Source of the DNA: Caulobacter vibrioides
GTDB taxonomy: Bacteria > Pseudomonadota > Alphaproteobacteria > Caulobacterales > Caulobacteraceae
Direction of reading: 5' to 3'
Assembly: GCF_002310375.3 (NCBI RefSeq)
Contig: NZ_CP023315.3
Span: 682,001-746,000 of the forward strand
DNA length: 64,000 nt
The translations under genes and the position numbers were made by a program. Below the pieces are notes generated by a model. It saw only the letters and a list, made by a program, of their open reading frames with translations. It did not search any database and was not told the DNA's origin. Positions 44,679-54,444 of the stretch are shown here, piece by piece (the stretch's first letter is position 1; every line of letters begins with the position of its first letter).

Positions 44679-45824
44679 ATGCGGGAGCTCGACGGCACAG
44701 AGAACATCGGCGACGCCGACACCGGTCTGACGACTCTCATCGAGATGATCGAGGCGCTGTCGACGACTCGCACGATCAACGAGGTCGCCGACGTGGTGCG
44801 CGGCGCTGCGCGGCGCATTCTGGGCGCTGACGGCGTGGCCTTCGTCATGCGCGATAGAGAACAGTGCTGGTACGTCGACGAAGACGCGATCGGCCCCCTG
44901 TGGAAGGGCAAGCGCTTTCCCATGGACCAGTGTGTCGCCGGGCGCGCGATGATGAGCGGCCATGTGGTGGTCTGTCCCGACATCTACGCCGATGCGGAGG
45001 TGCCCCACGACGCCTATCGGCCGACCTTCGTGAAGAGTCTGGCGATCGCGCCCGTGCGGCCGCGCGACCCCATCGCCGCGATCGGCGTCTATTGGGCGCG
45101 CCCTTACGACCCGCCGCCCGAGGTCCTGCGAAAGCTGCAGGTGATCGCACGGGCGACGGCGTCGGCCCTGGAAAGCGGTCGGCTGAACGACTATCTGGCC
45201 GCCTCGCTCGAGCACGGCCATTTCCTGCTGCGCGAACTGGACCACCGGGTGAAGAACACCCTGGCGATCGTGCAGTCGATCACGCGCCAGACCCTGCGAA
45301 CCACGCCGTCGGTCGAGGCCTTCGCCGACGTGTTCGAAAGCCGGATCCTGGCCTTGTCTCAGGCGCACGAGCTGTTGACCCGCCGCGCCTGGGGGCGCCC
45401 GCAGCTGGAGGAGATCCTGCAGCGCACGCTGGCGACCTTCGCCGACGACGTCGCCGCGCGCTTTGATTTCCGGGGGCCCGTCGTCACGTTCAACGCTGAA
45501 ACGGCGGTGTCAGTGCACATGGCCATCCACGAACTGATCGCCAACGCCACGCGCCATGGCGCCTTGTCGACCCCGGAGGGGCGGATCGTCATCGACTGGA
45601 ACGTCGACGAGGCCACCGCGCCGGCGCTGCTGACCCTGACCTGGCGGGAACAGGGCGGACCCTCGCTTTCGGGACCGCCGGCGCGTCATGGGTTCGGGTC
45701 AAAGATGGTCCATCAGGGCTTGGCGCGGGACCTGGGCGGTCAGGCGGTTCTCGACTTCACGCCGACGGGCCTGATCTTCACGCTGCGCGCGCCGATCTCC
45801 GAGCGCATGAGTCTGGCCGCATGA
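44679..45824 (+). CDS. HWE-family sensor histidine kinase with GAF domain
   Basis: Cytoplasmic sensor kinase of 381 residues: GAF domain (about residues 20-170, ADVVRGAARRILGADGVAFVMRD...), then the HWE dimerisation segment LLRELDHRVKNTLAIVQSI with phospho-acceptor His189, and the ATPase domain with MAIHELIANATRHGAL and the family TWREQGGP. The ligand of the GAF domain is unknown. A longer frame from 44583 is arginine-rich and unlikely, so ATG 44679 is used, with moderate certainty. It overlaps the receiver gene by 4 bases, making a two-component pair. Confidence 0.88.
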   Translation: MRELDGTENIGDADTGLTTLIEMIEALSTTRTINEVADVVRGAARRILGADGVAFVMRDREQCWYVDEDAIGPLWKGKRFPMDQCVAGRAMMSGHVVVCPDIYADAEVPHDAYRPTFVKSLAIAPVRPRDPIAAIGVYWARPYDPPPEVLRKLQVIARATASALESGRLNDYLAASLEHGHFLLRELDHRVKNTLAIVQSITRQTLRTTPSVEAFADVFESRILALSQAHELLTRRAWGRPQLEEILQRTLATFADDVAARFDFRGPVVTFNAETAVSVHMAIHELIANATRHGALSTPEGRIVIDWNVDEATAPALLTLTWREQGGPSLSGPPARHGFGSKMVHQGLARDLGGQAVLDFTPTGLIFTLRAPISERMSLAA

Positions 45825-46174
45825 AGACCGCTCGGGTGATGATCGTCGAGGACGAAGCCCTGGTGGCCATGATGGTCGAGGACATGCTCGGCGACATGGG
45901 GTGCGAGGTGGCCGGCTCGTTCGGGGCCGTGAGCGCCGCGCTGGCGTGGCTACGCGATCATCCCTCGCCGGACGGCGCCGTTCTGGACGTCAATATCGGC
46001 GGCGAGATGGTGTTTCCGGTCGCCGAACGCCTGCGCGAGCAGGGCGTGCCGTTCGTGTTCGCCACTGGCTATGGCGACCTGCCGCGAGCAGGCTTCGAGT
46101 CGGTCCAGGTGCTGGCCAAGCCGATCAACGCCGGCGCGCTGCGCCTGGCCGTCGACCGCTTCCGGATGGGCTAG
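45821..46174 (+). CDS. single-domain response regulator
   Basis: The 117-residue protein is a bare receiver domain: acidic pair near Asp11 (IVEDEA), phospho-acceptor Asp56 (AVLDVNIGG), Thr82 (FATGYG) and Lys100 (VLAKPI). There is no output domain. It is translated from an ATGA overlap with the HWE kinase gene. Such receivers often act as phosphate sinks or relay to other proteins, for example in stress or light signalling. Confidence 0.93.
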   Translation: MKTARVMIVEDEALVAMMVEDMLGDMGCEVAGSFGAVSAALAWLRDHPSPDGAVLDVNIGGEMVFPVAERLREQGVPFVFATGYGDLPRAGFESVQVLAKPINAGALRLAVDRFRMG

Positions 46175-47355
46175 AGCCGTAGTTCTGGCGCATCGATCGG
46201 AAACGGGGCGTCGTCCCAGCCCGCCATGGCCTTGCGCGCTTGGGCCCGGTCCACCGCGATCGCCAGCTTCTGGCGGAACTCATCGGCGTCGATGGTGAAC
46301 GGCTGGTTGGCCTGGGGTTCGATCGAATAGAGCCGCGCCTGGCCGTCGGCGGGCAGGATGTAGCCGACATCGTGGCGGCGGAAGTTGCCGATCCGCGACT
46401 GCACCTCCACCAGCCAGTTCAGCGACACGACCTGGCAGCCCTGGGGCGAGAGCAGGGCGTTGTGCAGGCCCGAGCCGAACTCGCCGGCGACAAGGCGCGC
46501 GCGGGAGAAGAGGCGGGCCTGCTGGTCCCAGCCCAGGGTCTCGGGGCGCACCAGGGTGAGGCCGGCCTCCTGGGCCAGGCCCTCGATCTCGGCTTCGTTC
46601 TCGAGCTCGCGGAAGGACTGGGCCGTGCGCACGCCCCCTCGGCTGACGAAGATCATGTCGCCGCCGCCGCCATCGGTCCAGCTCAGGGCTTCGCGCTCAA
46701 GATTCCAGCGCATGAAGTCGTGGAACACATAGTTGCGGTTCAACATGTGCGGTAGCAGGGCCGCGCCGATCTCCACGGCCTCGTCGCGCGGGTCGTAGGT
46801 GACGATCTCCTGGTCGGGCAGCATCATCCGAACGATCCGCGCCACATAGCCGGGGGCGGTCCTGGGCAGCAGCAGCGGCGCGACGATCCCCGCCGCCTTC
46901 AGGGCGCGCATCACGAACAGCTTGGGGTACATCTCGGTCAGCCAGTGACCCCAGACGAAGTTGAAGTGGGTGATCACGAAGGCCCGGTCCAGCCGGTGGG
47001 TCACGGGCGCGTCGAAATCCCAGGCCTGGCGCGCGATGTCGTGCTGGTACCAATGCTGGATGTAATAGGGGTAGGCGCCTTCGGCGTAGACCATCTGGTC
47101 GTCCAGCTTCAGGTGCGCGCCCGAGCCGCCGGCCACCACGCGCCGGGCCACCAGCAGGTCGACATCGGGCGTGTGAAGGTCGCCTTCGATGTGTGGGCCG
47201 TTCAGCAGCTCGCCGGCACAGGGCCACAGCATGGGGCGGGGCGGAACCAGCATCCCGCCCTTGATCAGCAACGCGTGCGCCACCCGGTCGGGACCATGAA
47301 GGGCCGCCGAGAGGGGGGCGAAGTCTGTATTGGAAAGGTCCACGAACGAAGCCAC
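46171..47355 (-). CDS. glycosyltransferase family 61-type protein (1)
   Basis: The 394-residue product has the GT61 pattern: FVITHFNFVWGHWLTEMYPKLFVM (about residues 125-148), FVSRGGVRTAQSFRELENEAEIEGLAQEAGLTLVRPETLGWDQQARLFSRARLVAGEFGSGLHNALLSPQGCQVVSL (about 258-335). These enzymes transfer sugars to surface glycans. GTG 47355 with AAGGA upstream is chosen because the longer frame runs into the preceding gene. It is the last gene of the minus-strand export cluster, 10 bases after the other GT61 gene. Confidence 0.8.
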   Translation of the reverse strand: MASFVDLSNTDFAPLSAALHGPDRVAHALLIKGGMLVPPRPMLWPCAGELLNGPHIEGDLHTPDVDLLVARRVVAGGSGAHLKLDDQMVYAEGAYPYYIQHWYQHDIARQAWDFDAPVTHRLDRAFVITHFNFVWGHWLTEMYPKLFVMRALKAAGIVAPLLLPRTAPGYVARIVRMMLPDQEIVTYDPRDEAVEIGAALLPHMLNRNYVFHDFMRWNLEREALSWTDGGGGDMIFVSRGGVRTAQSFRELENEAEIEGLAQEAGLTLVRPETLGWDQQARLFSRARLVAGEFGSGLHNALLSPQGCQVVSLNWLVEVQSRIGNFRRHDVGYILPADGQARLYSIEPQANQPFTIDADEFRQKLAIAVDRAQARKAMAGWDDAPFPIDAPELRL

Positions 47356-47365
47356 GGCGCGGTCC

Positions 47366-48418
47366 TTAGGCCCGCTGCGCCAGGAACGCCAGCAGCGCCA
47401 CGGCGTCGGCGCGCCAGCAGAATGCGCCGGCGGGAACGAGGGACGGGTCCAGCGGCGCGTCCGGAGTCTCCTTCTGCCCCGCCGCGTCGAAGCCATGCCA
47501 GGTCGCGCCCGCAAGGGAAGCCAGGTCGCGCACCCACAGGCGCGTCGCGCCGGGCGGGCGGATCTCCACGATGTGGGCGTCCGGCGCGCAGAACAGCGCG
47601 TTGGCCAGCGCCGTGCCCGTCGGCGCGACAATGACGTCCGCCTCACGGAACAGACCGATCAGGTCGCGCGCCGAAGACGTCTCGGGACGGATGATCCGGT
47701 AGCCCAGCGCCGCCAGTTCGATCTCGACGCCCGCCTCGTCGACCATCACCGCGTCCATCGCGTCGGCGCGGCTGATATAAAGCTTGTGGCGGACACCGCT
47801 GGCGGGGCCGAGCGCCGACAGGATGCGCTCACGGACCTCGGCCAGCATCGGGTGAGACGCGGCCGGCGCGGGGTAGGGCGCGGTCAGCGCCTCGTCCAGG
47901 ACGATCCAGGGCGCGTCAACGGTCTGCGGCGGGTCAAGTCCGGCCAGGGCCAGAAGATCGCCCTGCAGGGCCGTCAGCGGCGGGGTCACCAGCGGATGCT
48001 CGGCCAAAGCCCCGGCCTTGGACGCCGCCAGCAGCATCGGCAGGGTGTTCGTCAGGAACCCCGCATAGTTGCGCAGATCGCCCCAGCCGGCCAGGACGGC
48101 TCCCTTGGTCAGACGCGGCGGCGCCTTGGGCAGGATCAGCCGGCTTGCGCCGCTATCGACGCGCACGCCCTGCAGCGCCGACAGGTCCGGGCTGAAGCCC
48201 AGCGCCTGACGCGCCGCGCCGCCCAGGACCTGACCGCCGGCGTCCACGATCACGCCAAACCCCGGGGCGCACCACACCTCGCGCGCCGTCGTGAAGCCCG
48301 AGGCGACGGGGGCGTCCAGGATCAAGGGCAGGGACGGCGGCTCGGGCGCTCGGGGCGCAGGGGCCAGGGCCTTCAGCTTGCGCCCGACCCGGCGGGCGAG
48401 GCGGGCGAGGCGGCTCAC
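47366..48418 (-). CDS. glycosyltransferase family 61-type protein (2)
   Basis: The 350-residue product ends with the GT61 signature YISRADAMDAVMVDEAGVEIELAALGYRIIRPETSSARDLIGLFREADVIVAPTGTALANALFCAPDAHIVEI (about 235-310). The GTG start overlaps the previous stop (GTGA). The longer open frame to 49255 is antisense-like noise within the upstream gene. Works with the adjacent GT61 and WbsX-type genes on one glycan. Confidence 0.8.
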   Translation of the reverse strand: MSRLARLARRVGRKLKALAPAPRAPEPPSLPLILDAPVASGFTTAREVWCAPGFGVIVDAGGQVLGGAARQALGFSPDLSALQGVRVDSGASRLILPKAPPRLTKGAVLAGWGDLRNYAGFLTNTLPMLLAASKAGALAEHPLVTPPLTALQGDLLALAGLDPPQTVDAPWIVLDEALTAPYPAPAASHPMLAEVRERILSALGPASGVRHKLYISRADAMDAVMVDEAGVEIELAALGYRIIRPETSSARDLIGLFREADVIVAPTGTALANALFCAPDAHIVEIRPPGATRLWVRDLASLAGATWHGFDAAGQKETPDAPLDPSLVPAGAFCWRADAVALLAFLAQRA

Positions 48419-50871
48419 AGCTCGAAACTCGCGCGGTAGCCGGCGCGATCGACGATGGCGGCGGTCAGGCGTTCGAGCGCGTGGGCGGTGGTGCCGTCGA
48501 CGCGGCCAAGCTCCGGTCCAAAGGCGATCTCGTCGTCTGACAGGTCGGTCAGGGGGGCGAAGGCTTCCGTCCGTCCCCAGAACATCGAGCCGGCGGCGAA
48601 CGGCGTCTCCGGGCGCGGCTTCAGGCCCATGCGCGCCGACAGCCGGTCGGCCTCGGCGCGGTTGTTGTCCATCACGTCCGGATCGCCGATCCGCATGCGC
48701 GCGCTGGCGGCGGCCAGCAGGCCAAGCTTCGGGTCCTGGGCGAAGGCGCGCAGGGCCAGGGCGGCGGCCTCGCCGCCGAGCAGGCCCTCGACCAGCTTGG
48801 CCCGCCACTGGTCGCCCTTGGCCTGATGCGGCGAGCGCTTGGAGTGCAGCTTGCAGAACACCGAATAGCCCAGCGCGCGGGCGCGGCGCAGCGTCTCGAC
48901 GAACGGACGGATGTCGCGGCCGCGGTTCTCGGCGATGGCCAGATGCGCGGTCGGGAAGGCGGCGCGGGCGCGGGCCAGATCCGCCTCGCTCCAGGTCTCC
49001 GGCACAGTGATCATCAGATCCAGAACGTCGGCTGTGGCGCCCAAGCGCTCGGCGAACCAGTCGATCAGTTCGGGATAGAACAGGTGCAGCAGCGTCACCG
49101 CATCGGCGCGCTTGGCGAACTGGCCTTGCGCTTCGGCGATGATCGGATGGGCGCTGGTCAGGCGCGGCAGCCAGGCGCTGAGCGCGGTGCGGGTGGCGTG
49201 CAGATAGCCGTGGCCAAACCAGCGATCGGGCTCGAGATAGGCGCCTTCGCCCCACTCATTCCAGGCGTTGACGAACACCAGCGCCTCGCCCTTGGGATGC
49301 CTGGCCTCGGCGTGCTTCAGCGCCCCCGACAGCCAGCCGAAATAGCTTTCCGGATCGGCGTTGTGGAACGCCACCCCGGCCCAGGGCTTGCGGGCCTGGT
49401 TGTCCCAGCCGGGCATGACGCCGGGCACGAAGGCGGCCGGAACCTGCTCCAGCTCGTCCAGCTTGTGGCGGGCGACGGCGGGATAGTCATAGACCTTGCC
49501 GGTGAAGCCAGCGTGCAGGGGCGTGACCCGGTTGGTGATCTCGCCCTCGACAATGGCGTGCGGCGGGAAGTCGACGATGCCGTCGAAGCCGTGGCCGGCA
49601 TAGTCCTGGAAGCCGAAGGCGGTGGTGCACAAAAGGTGCAGCTCGCCCAGCCCCATGGCGCGGGCCTGGTCGCGCCAGCGCTCGGTGGTGGCCTTGGCGT
49701 CGGGCAGGATCTCGGGGCGGTACAGCACCAGGAGCGGCTTGCCGCCCACCCGCAGGTAGCGCGGGTCGCGCATGTAGCGGGCCAGGTCCTCGAACACCGC
49801 GCGGTCGTCTTCGGGCGAGTGCTCCTGGCCCATCAGGATGTCGCTCTCGTCGCCGTCCCAGCGGCGGGTCCAGTTCTCGTTGGCCCAGCAGAGGGCGAAG
49901 GGCAGGTCCAGGCTCGGATCGTTCAGGAACAGGTCGAGCGGCCGTTCCAGAAGGCGCTTTCCGGCGAACCAGTAATAGTGGAAGCAGAAGGCGTGGACGC
50001 CTGCGCCCTTGGCCAGATCCACCTGCTGGGCCAGCACCTCGCGCTGGCGCAGGTCGTAGAAGCCCAGATCCGCCGGCAGGCGTGGCTGGTAGTGGCCCAG
50101 GAACTGCGGCTGGGCCTTGGAGACGTTGGTCCACTCGGTGAAGCCCTTGCCCCACCAGGCGTCATTCTCCGGGAACGGATGAAACTGCGGCAGGTAGAAG
50201 GCCACCACCTTGGGCGCTTCGGCCGGCAGGGTGATCGGGGCGGCGATCGGGGCGGCGTAGTGCGGGCTGCGCAGGTTGCGGGAGACCGCGATCGCGTGGG
50301 CGTAGGTCGCGCCGACCGCGCCCTCGTCGCGTCCCGCCGGACGCGCCACGCGCCCCTTGGCCAGCAGCGCCCGCCCGCGTCGCCAGGCCGCGCCAGCGGG
50401 GCCGCGCAAGGGGCCCAGCATCGGCTTCAGCGCCTGGATCGCCGCGCCGCGCAGGCCGCGCGGATCGCGGCCGAGATCCCCGATGCGCGTGACCGTGAAG
50501 CCCTCGACCGTGAAGGCGCAGGCGCCCTCGGACGGGTCGAGCCGCACGCCGTTCAGCTGGAAGCTGCGGGCCGGCAGCGAGGCGAACCAGCCGTCCGGAC
50601 CGGCCTTCAGCCGAGCGTAGGAATCTTCGGAAAAGCCGTCGCCCCAGTCGGCGTAGAGCGCGGGGCCGACCAGCTTGCCCTCGACCGCCTCAAGCTTGAC
50701 GTCGATCCGCACCGCCTTGGCCGCCCGCAGCGCCTTGCGCTCTTCGCGGGTGGGCGTCCAGACCATCTGCGGGTCGCCGTCGCGCGCCGCCAGGACCGTG
50801 CGTCCGGCCGCATCGGCGCCGGTGACCGACACGTCGCGGCCGGTCTTCAGGCCGGGCGGCAGGCGGCTCAT
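48415..50871 (-). CDS. WbsX/GH99-like and rhamnan-synthesis-F-like bifunctional glycan protein
   Basis: The 818-residue protein has three parts: an N-terminal beta-rich region (to about 170), a WbsX/GH99-like TIM barrel (about 215-570: VVAFYLPQFHPFPENDAWWGKGFTEWTNVSKA...FCFHYYWFAGKRLLERPL...ALCWANENWTRRWDG...FVNAWNEWGEGAYLEPD) and a C-terminal RgpF-like domain (VLDLMITVPETWSEADLARA...ENRGRDIRPFVETLRRA...LHSKRSPHQ). This combination is common in O-antigen or capsule clusters that use ABC export. ATG 50871 overlaps the ABC ATPase stop by 4 bases. Confidence 0.85.
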   Translation of the reverse strand: MSRLPPGLKTGRDVSVTGADAAGRTVLAARDGDPQMVWTPTREERKALRAAKAVRIDVKLEAVEGKLVGPALYADWGDGFSEDSYARLKAGPDGWFASLPARSFQLNGVRLDPSEGACAFTVEGFTVTRIGDLGRDPRGLRGAAIQALKPMLGPLRGPAGAAWRRGRALLAKGRVARPAGRDEGAVGATYAHAIAVSRNLRSPHYAAPIAAPITLPAEAPKVVAFYLPQFHPFPENDAWWGKGFTEWTNVSKAQPQFLGHYQPRLPADLGFYDLRQREVLAQQVDLAKGAGVHAFCFHYYWFAGKRLLERPLDLFLNDPSLDLPFALCWANENWTRRWDGDESDILMGQEHSPEDDRAVFEDLARYMRDPRYLRVGGKPLLVLYRPEILPDAKATTERWRDQARAMGLGELHLLCTTAFGFQDYAGHGFDGIVDFPPHAIVEGEITNRVTPLHAGFTGKVYDYPAVARHKLDELEQVPAAFVPGVMPGWDNQARKPWAGVAFHNADPESYFGWLSGALKHAEARHPKGEALVFVNAWNEWGEGAYLEPDRWFGHGYLHATRTALSAWLPRLTSAHPIIAEAQGQFAKRADAVTLLHLFYPELIDWFAERLGATADVLDLMITVPETWSEADLARARAAFPTAHLAIAENRGRDIRPFVETLRRARALGYSVFCKLHSKRSPHQAKGDQWRAKLVEGLLGGEAAALALRAFAQDPKLGLLAAASARMRIGDPDVMDNNRAEADRLSARMGLKPRPETPFAAGSMFWGRTEAFAPLTDLSDDEIAFGPELGRVDGTTAHALERLTAAIVDRAGYRASFEL

Positions 50872-51620
50872 GCGGCCTGGGTTTCGCGGTAGGCCAGCCA
50901 GTCCTCGGTCGAGCCGAGGAAGGCGATCTTTCCGCCCTGCAGCTCGCAGACGCGGTTGCAGACGCGCTGGACCAGATCGTGGTCGTGGGTGGCCATTACC
51001 ATGATCTTGGCGTCCTCGACCATGCGGTGCATCCGCTGGGCGGCCTTCTGCACGAAGGCGGCGTCGCCGGCGCTGAGCCACTCGTCCAGCACCAGGATGT
51101 CGGCCTCGAACTCGGTGGCCACGGTGAACATCAGGCGCGCCAGCATACCGGCCGAATAGGTGCGCACCGGCAGATGCAGGAAGTCGCCCAGGCCTGAGAA
51201 CTCGGCGATGGCGTCAACGCGGCTGTCGATGACCTTCCGCGAAAGCCGGCGCATCAGGCCCAGCTTGTGGATGTTGCGAAGGCCCGTGGCCTCCATGTCG
51301 AGACCGGCGTTGATGGCGATCATCGAGGTGATGTCGCCGTCGATCGACAGCTCGCCGCGCGTCGGCGAATAGATGCCGGCGATGACCTTCAGCAGGGTGG
51401 TCTTGCCCGAGCCGTTGTGGCCGACGAGGGCGATGCGGTCGCCCTCGTTGATCTCCAGATTGATGTCGTGCAGCGCCTTAACAGCCGCGACATCGCCCGC
51501 GGCCTTGTACATCCGTCCGCCGACCGCGAGGTTGAACACCGCGCTGCGCAGCGACTGCGAGCGCAGGCTGTAGACGAAGTAGTCGAGATCGACGTTGGTC
51601 AGCTTGATCTGGTGCGTCAT
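50868..51620 (-). CDS. wzt: polysaccharide ABC exporter ATP-binding protein (Wzt-like)
   Basis: Energises export of a lipid-linked glycan. The 250-residue protein has Walker A VGHNGSGKTTLL (near residue 68), the signature YSAGMLARL, Walker B ILVLDEWLSAGD and the His switch MATHDHD. There is no C-terminal glycan-binding extension, so chain length may not be sensed through Wzt. Operon partners are the permease upstream (9-base gap) and the WbsX-type gene downstream (4-base overlap). Confidence 0.93.
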   Translation of the reverse strand: MTHQIKLTNVDLDYFVYSLRSQSLRSAVFNLAVGGRMYKAAGDVAAVKALHDINLEINEGDRIALVGHNGSGKTTLLKVIAGIYSPTRGELSIDGDITSMIAINAGLDMEATGLRNIHKLGLMRRLSRKVIDSRVDAIAEFSGLGDFLHLPVRTYSAGMLARLMFTVATEFEADILVLDEWLSAGDAAFVQKAAQRMHRMVEDAKIMVMATHDHDLVQRVCNRVCELQGGKIAFLGSTEDWLAYRETQAA

Positions 51621-51629
51621 CCCCGTCTC

Positions 51630-52421
51630 CTACAGCCAGAAGACCACGCGCTTGCGGAACATCGCCAGCAGCGTGATGGCGACGACGACGAGCATGCCCA
51701 GGGTTCCCAGAGTCCACCACCAGTGGATGGCGTCCGGCGCATGGCCGGTCAGCGGCGCGCGCAACAGCTCGACCTGGTGGGTGAAGGGGTTCAGCTCGAC
51801 CACCCAACGGTGCTTTTCGCTGACGTTCGCGGTCATCCAGAACACCGGCGTCACGTAGAACAGCAGCTGGACGACATAGCTCATCATATAGGCCACATCG
51901 CGGAAGCGGGTGGACGGGATGGCGATGATGAAGCCCTGAAAGCAGACGATCAGCATGATCAGGACCAGCGCCGGGATCAGCGTCCAGTGAGGGATCGAAA
52001 ACCGCTGCAGCACCAGCATCGTCGCCCAGAAGGCGATCGCCTGGAACAGGAAGTTGGTCGCCGATTTCTGGGCGTGCAGGAAGACATAGAAGCTGAGCGG
52101 CAGGCGCTGGCTCTGCATCAGGCCCGCGTTCATCAGAAAGATCGCCTGGGCCTCGGCGATGGTGGTGCCCACCAGCGACCAGGCCAGAAGGCCCGCCATC
52201 ACCTGGGGGTAGCTCTTCATCATATCCACGCCCATCAGGGCGCTGACGACGAAGGCCAGGGCGAAGGCGATGACCAAGAGGTTGCAGGCCATCCAGAACG
52301 GCCCCAGCACCGAGCGCTGGAAGCGCGACGCCGTCTGATCCAGGCCAAGCCGCCACCAAAGCGGCGCGAGACGGATCCCGTCTCCCACATCCTTCAGGGC
52401 CGCCATCAAGGGGCTTGGCAT
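51630..52421 (-). CDS. wzm: polysaccharide ABC exporter permease (Wzm-like)
   Basis: The 263-residue protein is an ABC-2 type permease with about six membrane segments and the family region RFQRSVLGPFWMACNLLVIAFALAFV; the C-terminus ends in a basic FRKRVVFWL. ATG 52421 is preferred over GTG 52445 because GGAAGG lies 7 bases before it. It is the first gene of the minus-strand export operon. Confidence 0.92.
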   Translation of the reverse strand: MPSPLMAALKDVGDGIRLAPLWWRLGLDQTASRFQRSVLGPFWMACNLLVIAFALAFVVSALMGVDMMKSYPQVMAGLLAWSLVGTTIAEAQAIFLMNAGLMQSQRLPLSFYVFLHAQKSATNFLFQAIAFWATMLVLQRFSIPHWTLIPALVLIMLIVCFQGFIIAIPSTRFRDVAYMMSYVVQLLFYVTPVFWMTANVSEKHRWVVELNPFTHQVELLRAPLTGHAPDAIHWWWTLGTLGMLVVVAITLLAMFRKRVVFWL

Positions 52422-52545
52422 TCGCAACCTTCCAAAGCGCCACACGGACGATCAGCAAGGCGCTTGCTTATAGGGGCGAAAGCGTCGGGACAATGGCTTG
52501 AACCATCGCCGGGCGACGCTTCCGGCGAGGTGTTGCGTAAAAACT

Positions 52546-53349
52546 TTAGTTGAGGCGCTGGCGCCGCCGGCGCCAGTCATCGACATAGACCTTGGCCAGC
52601 CAGAACAGCAGGATCGGCAGCGGCGCCAGGGCGGCGACGTAAAGCAGCGCCGAGTCCTGCAGGGCCTTGGGAAACACCTGCTGTTGCCCCAGGAAGAACG
52701 ACCCCGAGGCGATGAACAGCGAAAAGCACATCCGCCAAAGGTGCCGCGCGATCCGCGAGGTCCTGGAAAGTTGCTTGCGCAGCAGCGCGTGCGCCTCGCC
52801 CGCCGCCGCAAAGACGCCGGCGATCGTGAACAGCAGGAAAGCCTGGGGCGGCGAGCCGTCCACCGTCCCGCTGGGGCTGGCCGCGCCCATCCGCATGAAC
52901 GTCACGCCGGCGGCGGTGATGCAGAGGGCGACGATCAGCCCGATGACTTCCGGCGCGCCGGCCTTCTTGTCGCGCAGACGAGCCGCCATCGTCCCGCTGA
53001 TCAGCAGGTACAGCGCCATGACGCCGGCGACGAAGTTGGGGCGCTGCCCCGTCTGGAGGAACGGCGCCACGCCCGCCCCAATGGCGTAGGCGGTGAACAT
53101 CGCCAGAAAGAACACCGACCCCGCCGCGCGGTGGACGCGCTGGCCCTTGCGCACGGCCAGGGCGATGACGCCGGTGACCATCCCGATCGCCCCGCCGGCG
53201 ATGTGCGCCCAGAGCAGGGCGTTGGCGCCCAGATGCATCCAAGCCGGATCGCCGGGCCTGGCCTGAAGGTTTTCCGCCAGGGCGATCGACGGCGCCAGTG
53301 CGGCGAGGGCGAACAGGAGGGAGGCGACAGAACGATACCGGGGTGTCAT
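52546..53349 (-). CDS. multi-pass membrane protein (DUF2306-like)
   Basis: The 267-residue product has an N-terminal signal or first membrane segment and about seven further hydrophobic stretches, including WAHIAGGAIGMVTGVIALAVRKGQRVHRAAGSVFFLAMFTAYAIG with histidines near the membrane that could bind haem, and RHLWRMCFSLFIASGSFFLGQ. This resembles the DUF2306 membrane family. It is divergent from the AraC-type gene over 87 bases, so that regulator may control it. Function is unknown. Confidence 0.8.
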   Translation of the reverse strand: MTPRYRSVASLLFALAALAPSIALAENLQARPGDPAWMHLGANALLWAHIAGGAIGMVTGVIALAVRKGQRVHRAAGSVFFLAMFTAYAIGAGVAPFLQTGQRPNFVAGVMALYLLISGTMAARLRDKKAGAPEVIGLIVALCITAAGVTFMRMGAASPSGTVDGSPPQAFLLFTIAGVFAAAGEAHALLRKQLSRTSRIARHLWRMCFSLFIASGSFFLGQQQVFPKALQDSALLYVAALAPLPILLFWLAKVYVDDWRRRRQRLN

Positions 53350-53436
53350 GGCCCATTACTTGTCGATGGGCGGCGCGCGCGCCATGATCGTTCCCACCGT
53401 GCGCATGATCATTTGTAACACCAGGGGCCCGCGACG

Positions 53437-54444
53437 ATGTCGACTCTGACCACGTCAGCGGGGGTCGCCGCTGGCTTGATCGCGTTCGCTGTCGAGCAGG
53501 GCGCGGATCGCACCGCGCTGATGGCCCGGGCCGGCCTTGCCCCTGAAGACCTGCAGGACCACGACCAGCGCCTGCCGCTCGCAACCTATATGGCGCTGAT
53601 GCGCGCGGCCCAGGACCTCTGCAACGACCCGGCGTTGGCGCTGCATTTTGGCGAGGCTGTCGATCTGGCGGAGATCTCGATCGTCGGGCTGATCATGAAC
53701 GCCTCGGCCACCATGGGCGACGCCTTCGCCCAGATGCAGCGCTTCGGCCGATTGTCTTTGGAGACCGAAGGGCTCAGCGACGGGCCGCGCTTTGCGCTGA
53801 GCGTCCGCGACGGTCAGCTCTGGATGGTCGACACCCGCACCGATCCCAACACCTTCCCCGAACTGACCGAAGGGGCCTTCGCCCGGCTGGTCTGCGGCCC
53901 GCGCCGCTTCCTGCCCGAGCCGCATGTGCTGGAGGTGTGTTTCACCCATCCGGCCCCGGCCTGGCGCGCCGAGCACGACCGTATTTTCCAGTGCCCGGTG
54001 ACCTTCTCCAGCGGCTGGAACGCCATGCGGCTCGATCCGCGCATCGCGACCTGGCCCGTGGCGCTGCAGCCGCGCTACGTGTTCGGCGTCCTCATCCAGC
54101 GGGCCGACGAGTTGCTGCGGGAGCTTGAGGACCAGAAGACCGTCCGCGGCCGGGTCGAGGCCGTGCTGCTGCCGCTTTTGCACACCGGCGAGGTGAGCGC
54201 CGAGGCTGTGGCCCGCGCCCTGGGCTTCAGCCGTCAGACCCTGTTTCGCAAGCTCAAGGCCGAGGATGTCACCTACAAGACAGTGTTGGATGGCCTGCGC
54301 CACCGCATGGCGCTGCGCTACCTCACCGGCGCCAAGGCCTCGGTCAACGAGACCGCCTATCTCGTCGGCTTCTCCGAGCCCGCCGCCTTCTCCCGCGCCT
54401 TCAAGCGCTGGACCGGCAAGAGCCCGCGTGACGTCTTGGCCTAG
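53437..54444 (+). CDS. AraC-family transcriptional regulator
   Basis: The 335-residue protein has an N-terminal arabinose-binding-like effector domain (LPLATYMALMRAAQDLCNDPALALHFGEAVDL) and a C-terminal double helix-turn-helix (about residues 240-335: SAEAVARALGFSRQTLFRKLKAEDVTYKTVLDGLRHRMALRYLTG...SVNETAYLVGFSEPAAFSRAFKRWTGKSPRDV). It resembles the OruR/ArgR-type branch. Its stop overlaps that of the convergent flavoprotein gene. Confidence 0.93.
   Translation: MSTLTTSAGVAAGLIAFAVEQGADRTALMARAGLAPEDLQDHDQRLPLATYMALMRAAQDLCNDPALALHFGEAVDLAEISIVGLIMNASATMGDAFAQMQRFGRLSLETEGLSDGPRFALSVRDGQLWMVDTRTDPNTFPELTEGAFARLVCGPRRFLPEPHVLEVCFTHPAPAWRAEHDRIFQCPVTFSSGWNAMRLDPRIATWPVALQPRYVFGVLIQRADELLRELEDQKTVRGRVEAVLLPLLHTGEVSAEAVARALGFSRQTLFRKLKAEDVTYKTVLDGLRHRMALRYLTGAKASVNETAYLVGFSEPAAFSRAFKRWTGKSPRDVLA

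Noticed and set aside
48826-50892. Plus-strand open frame of 688 codons
   Set aside because: Antisense to the WbsX-type gene, which has clear motifs in its own frame.
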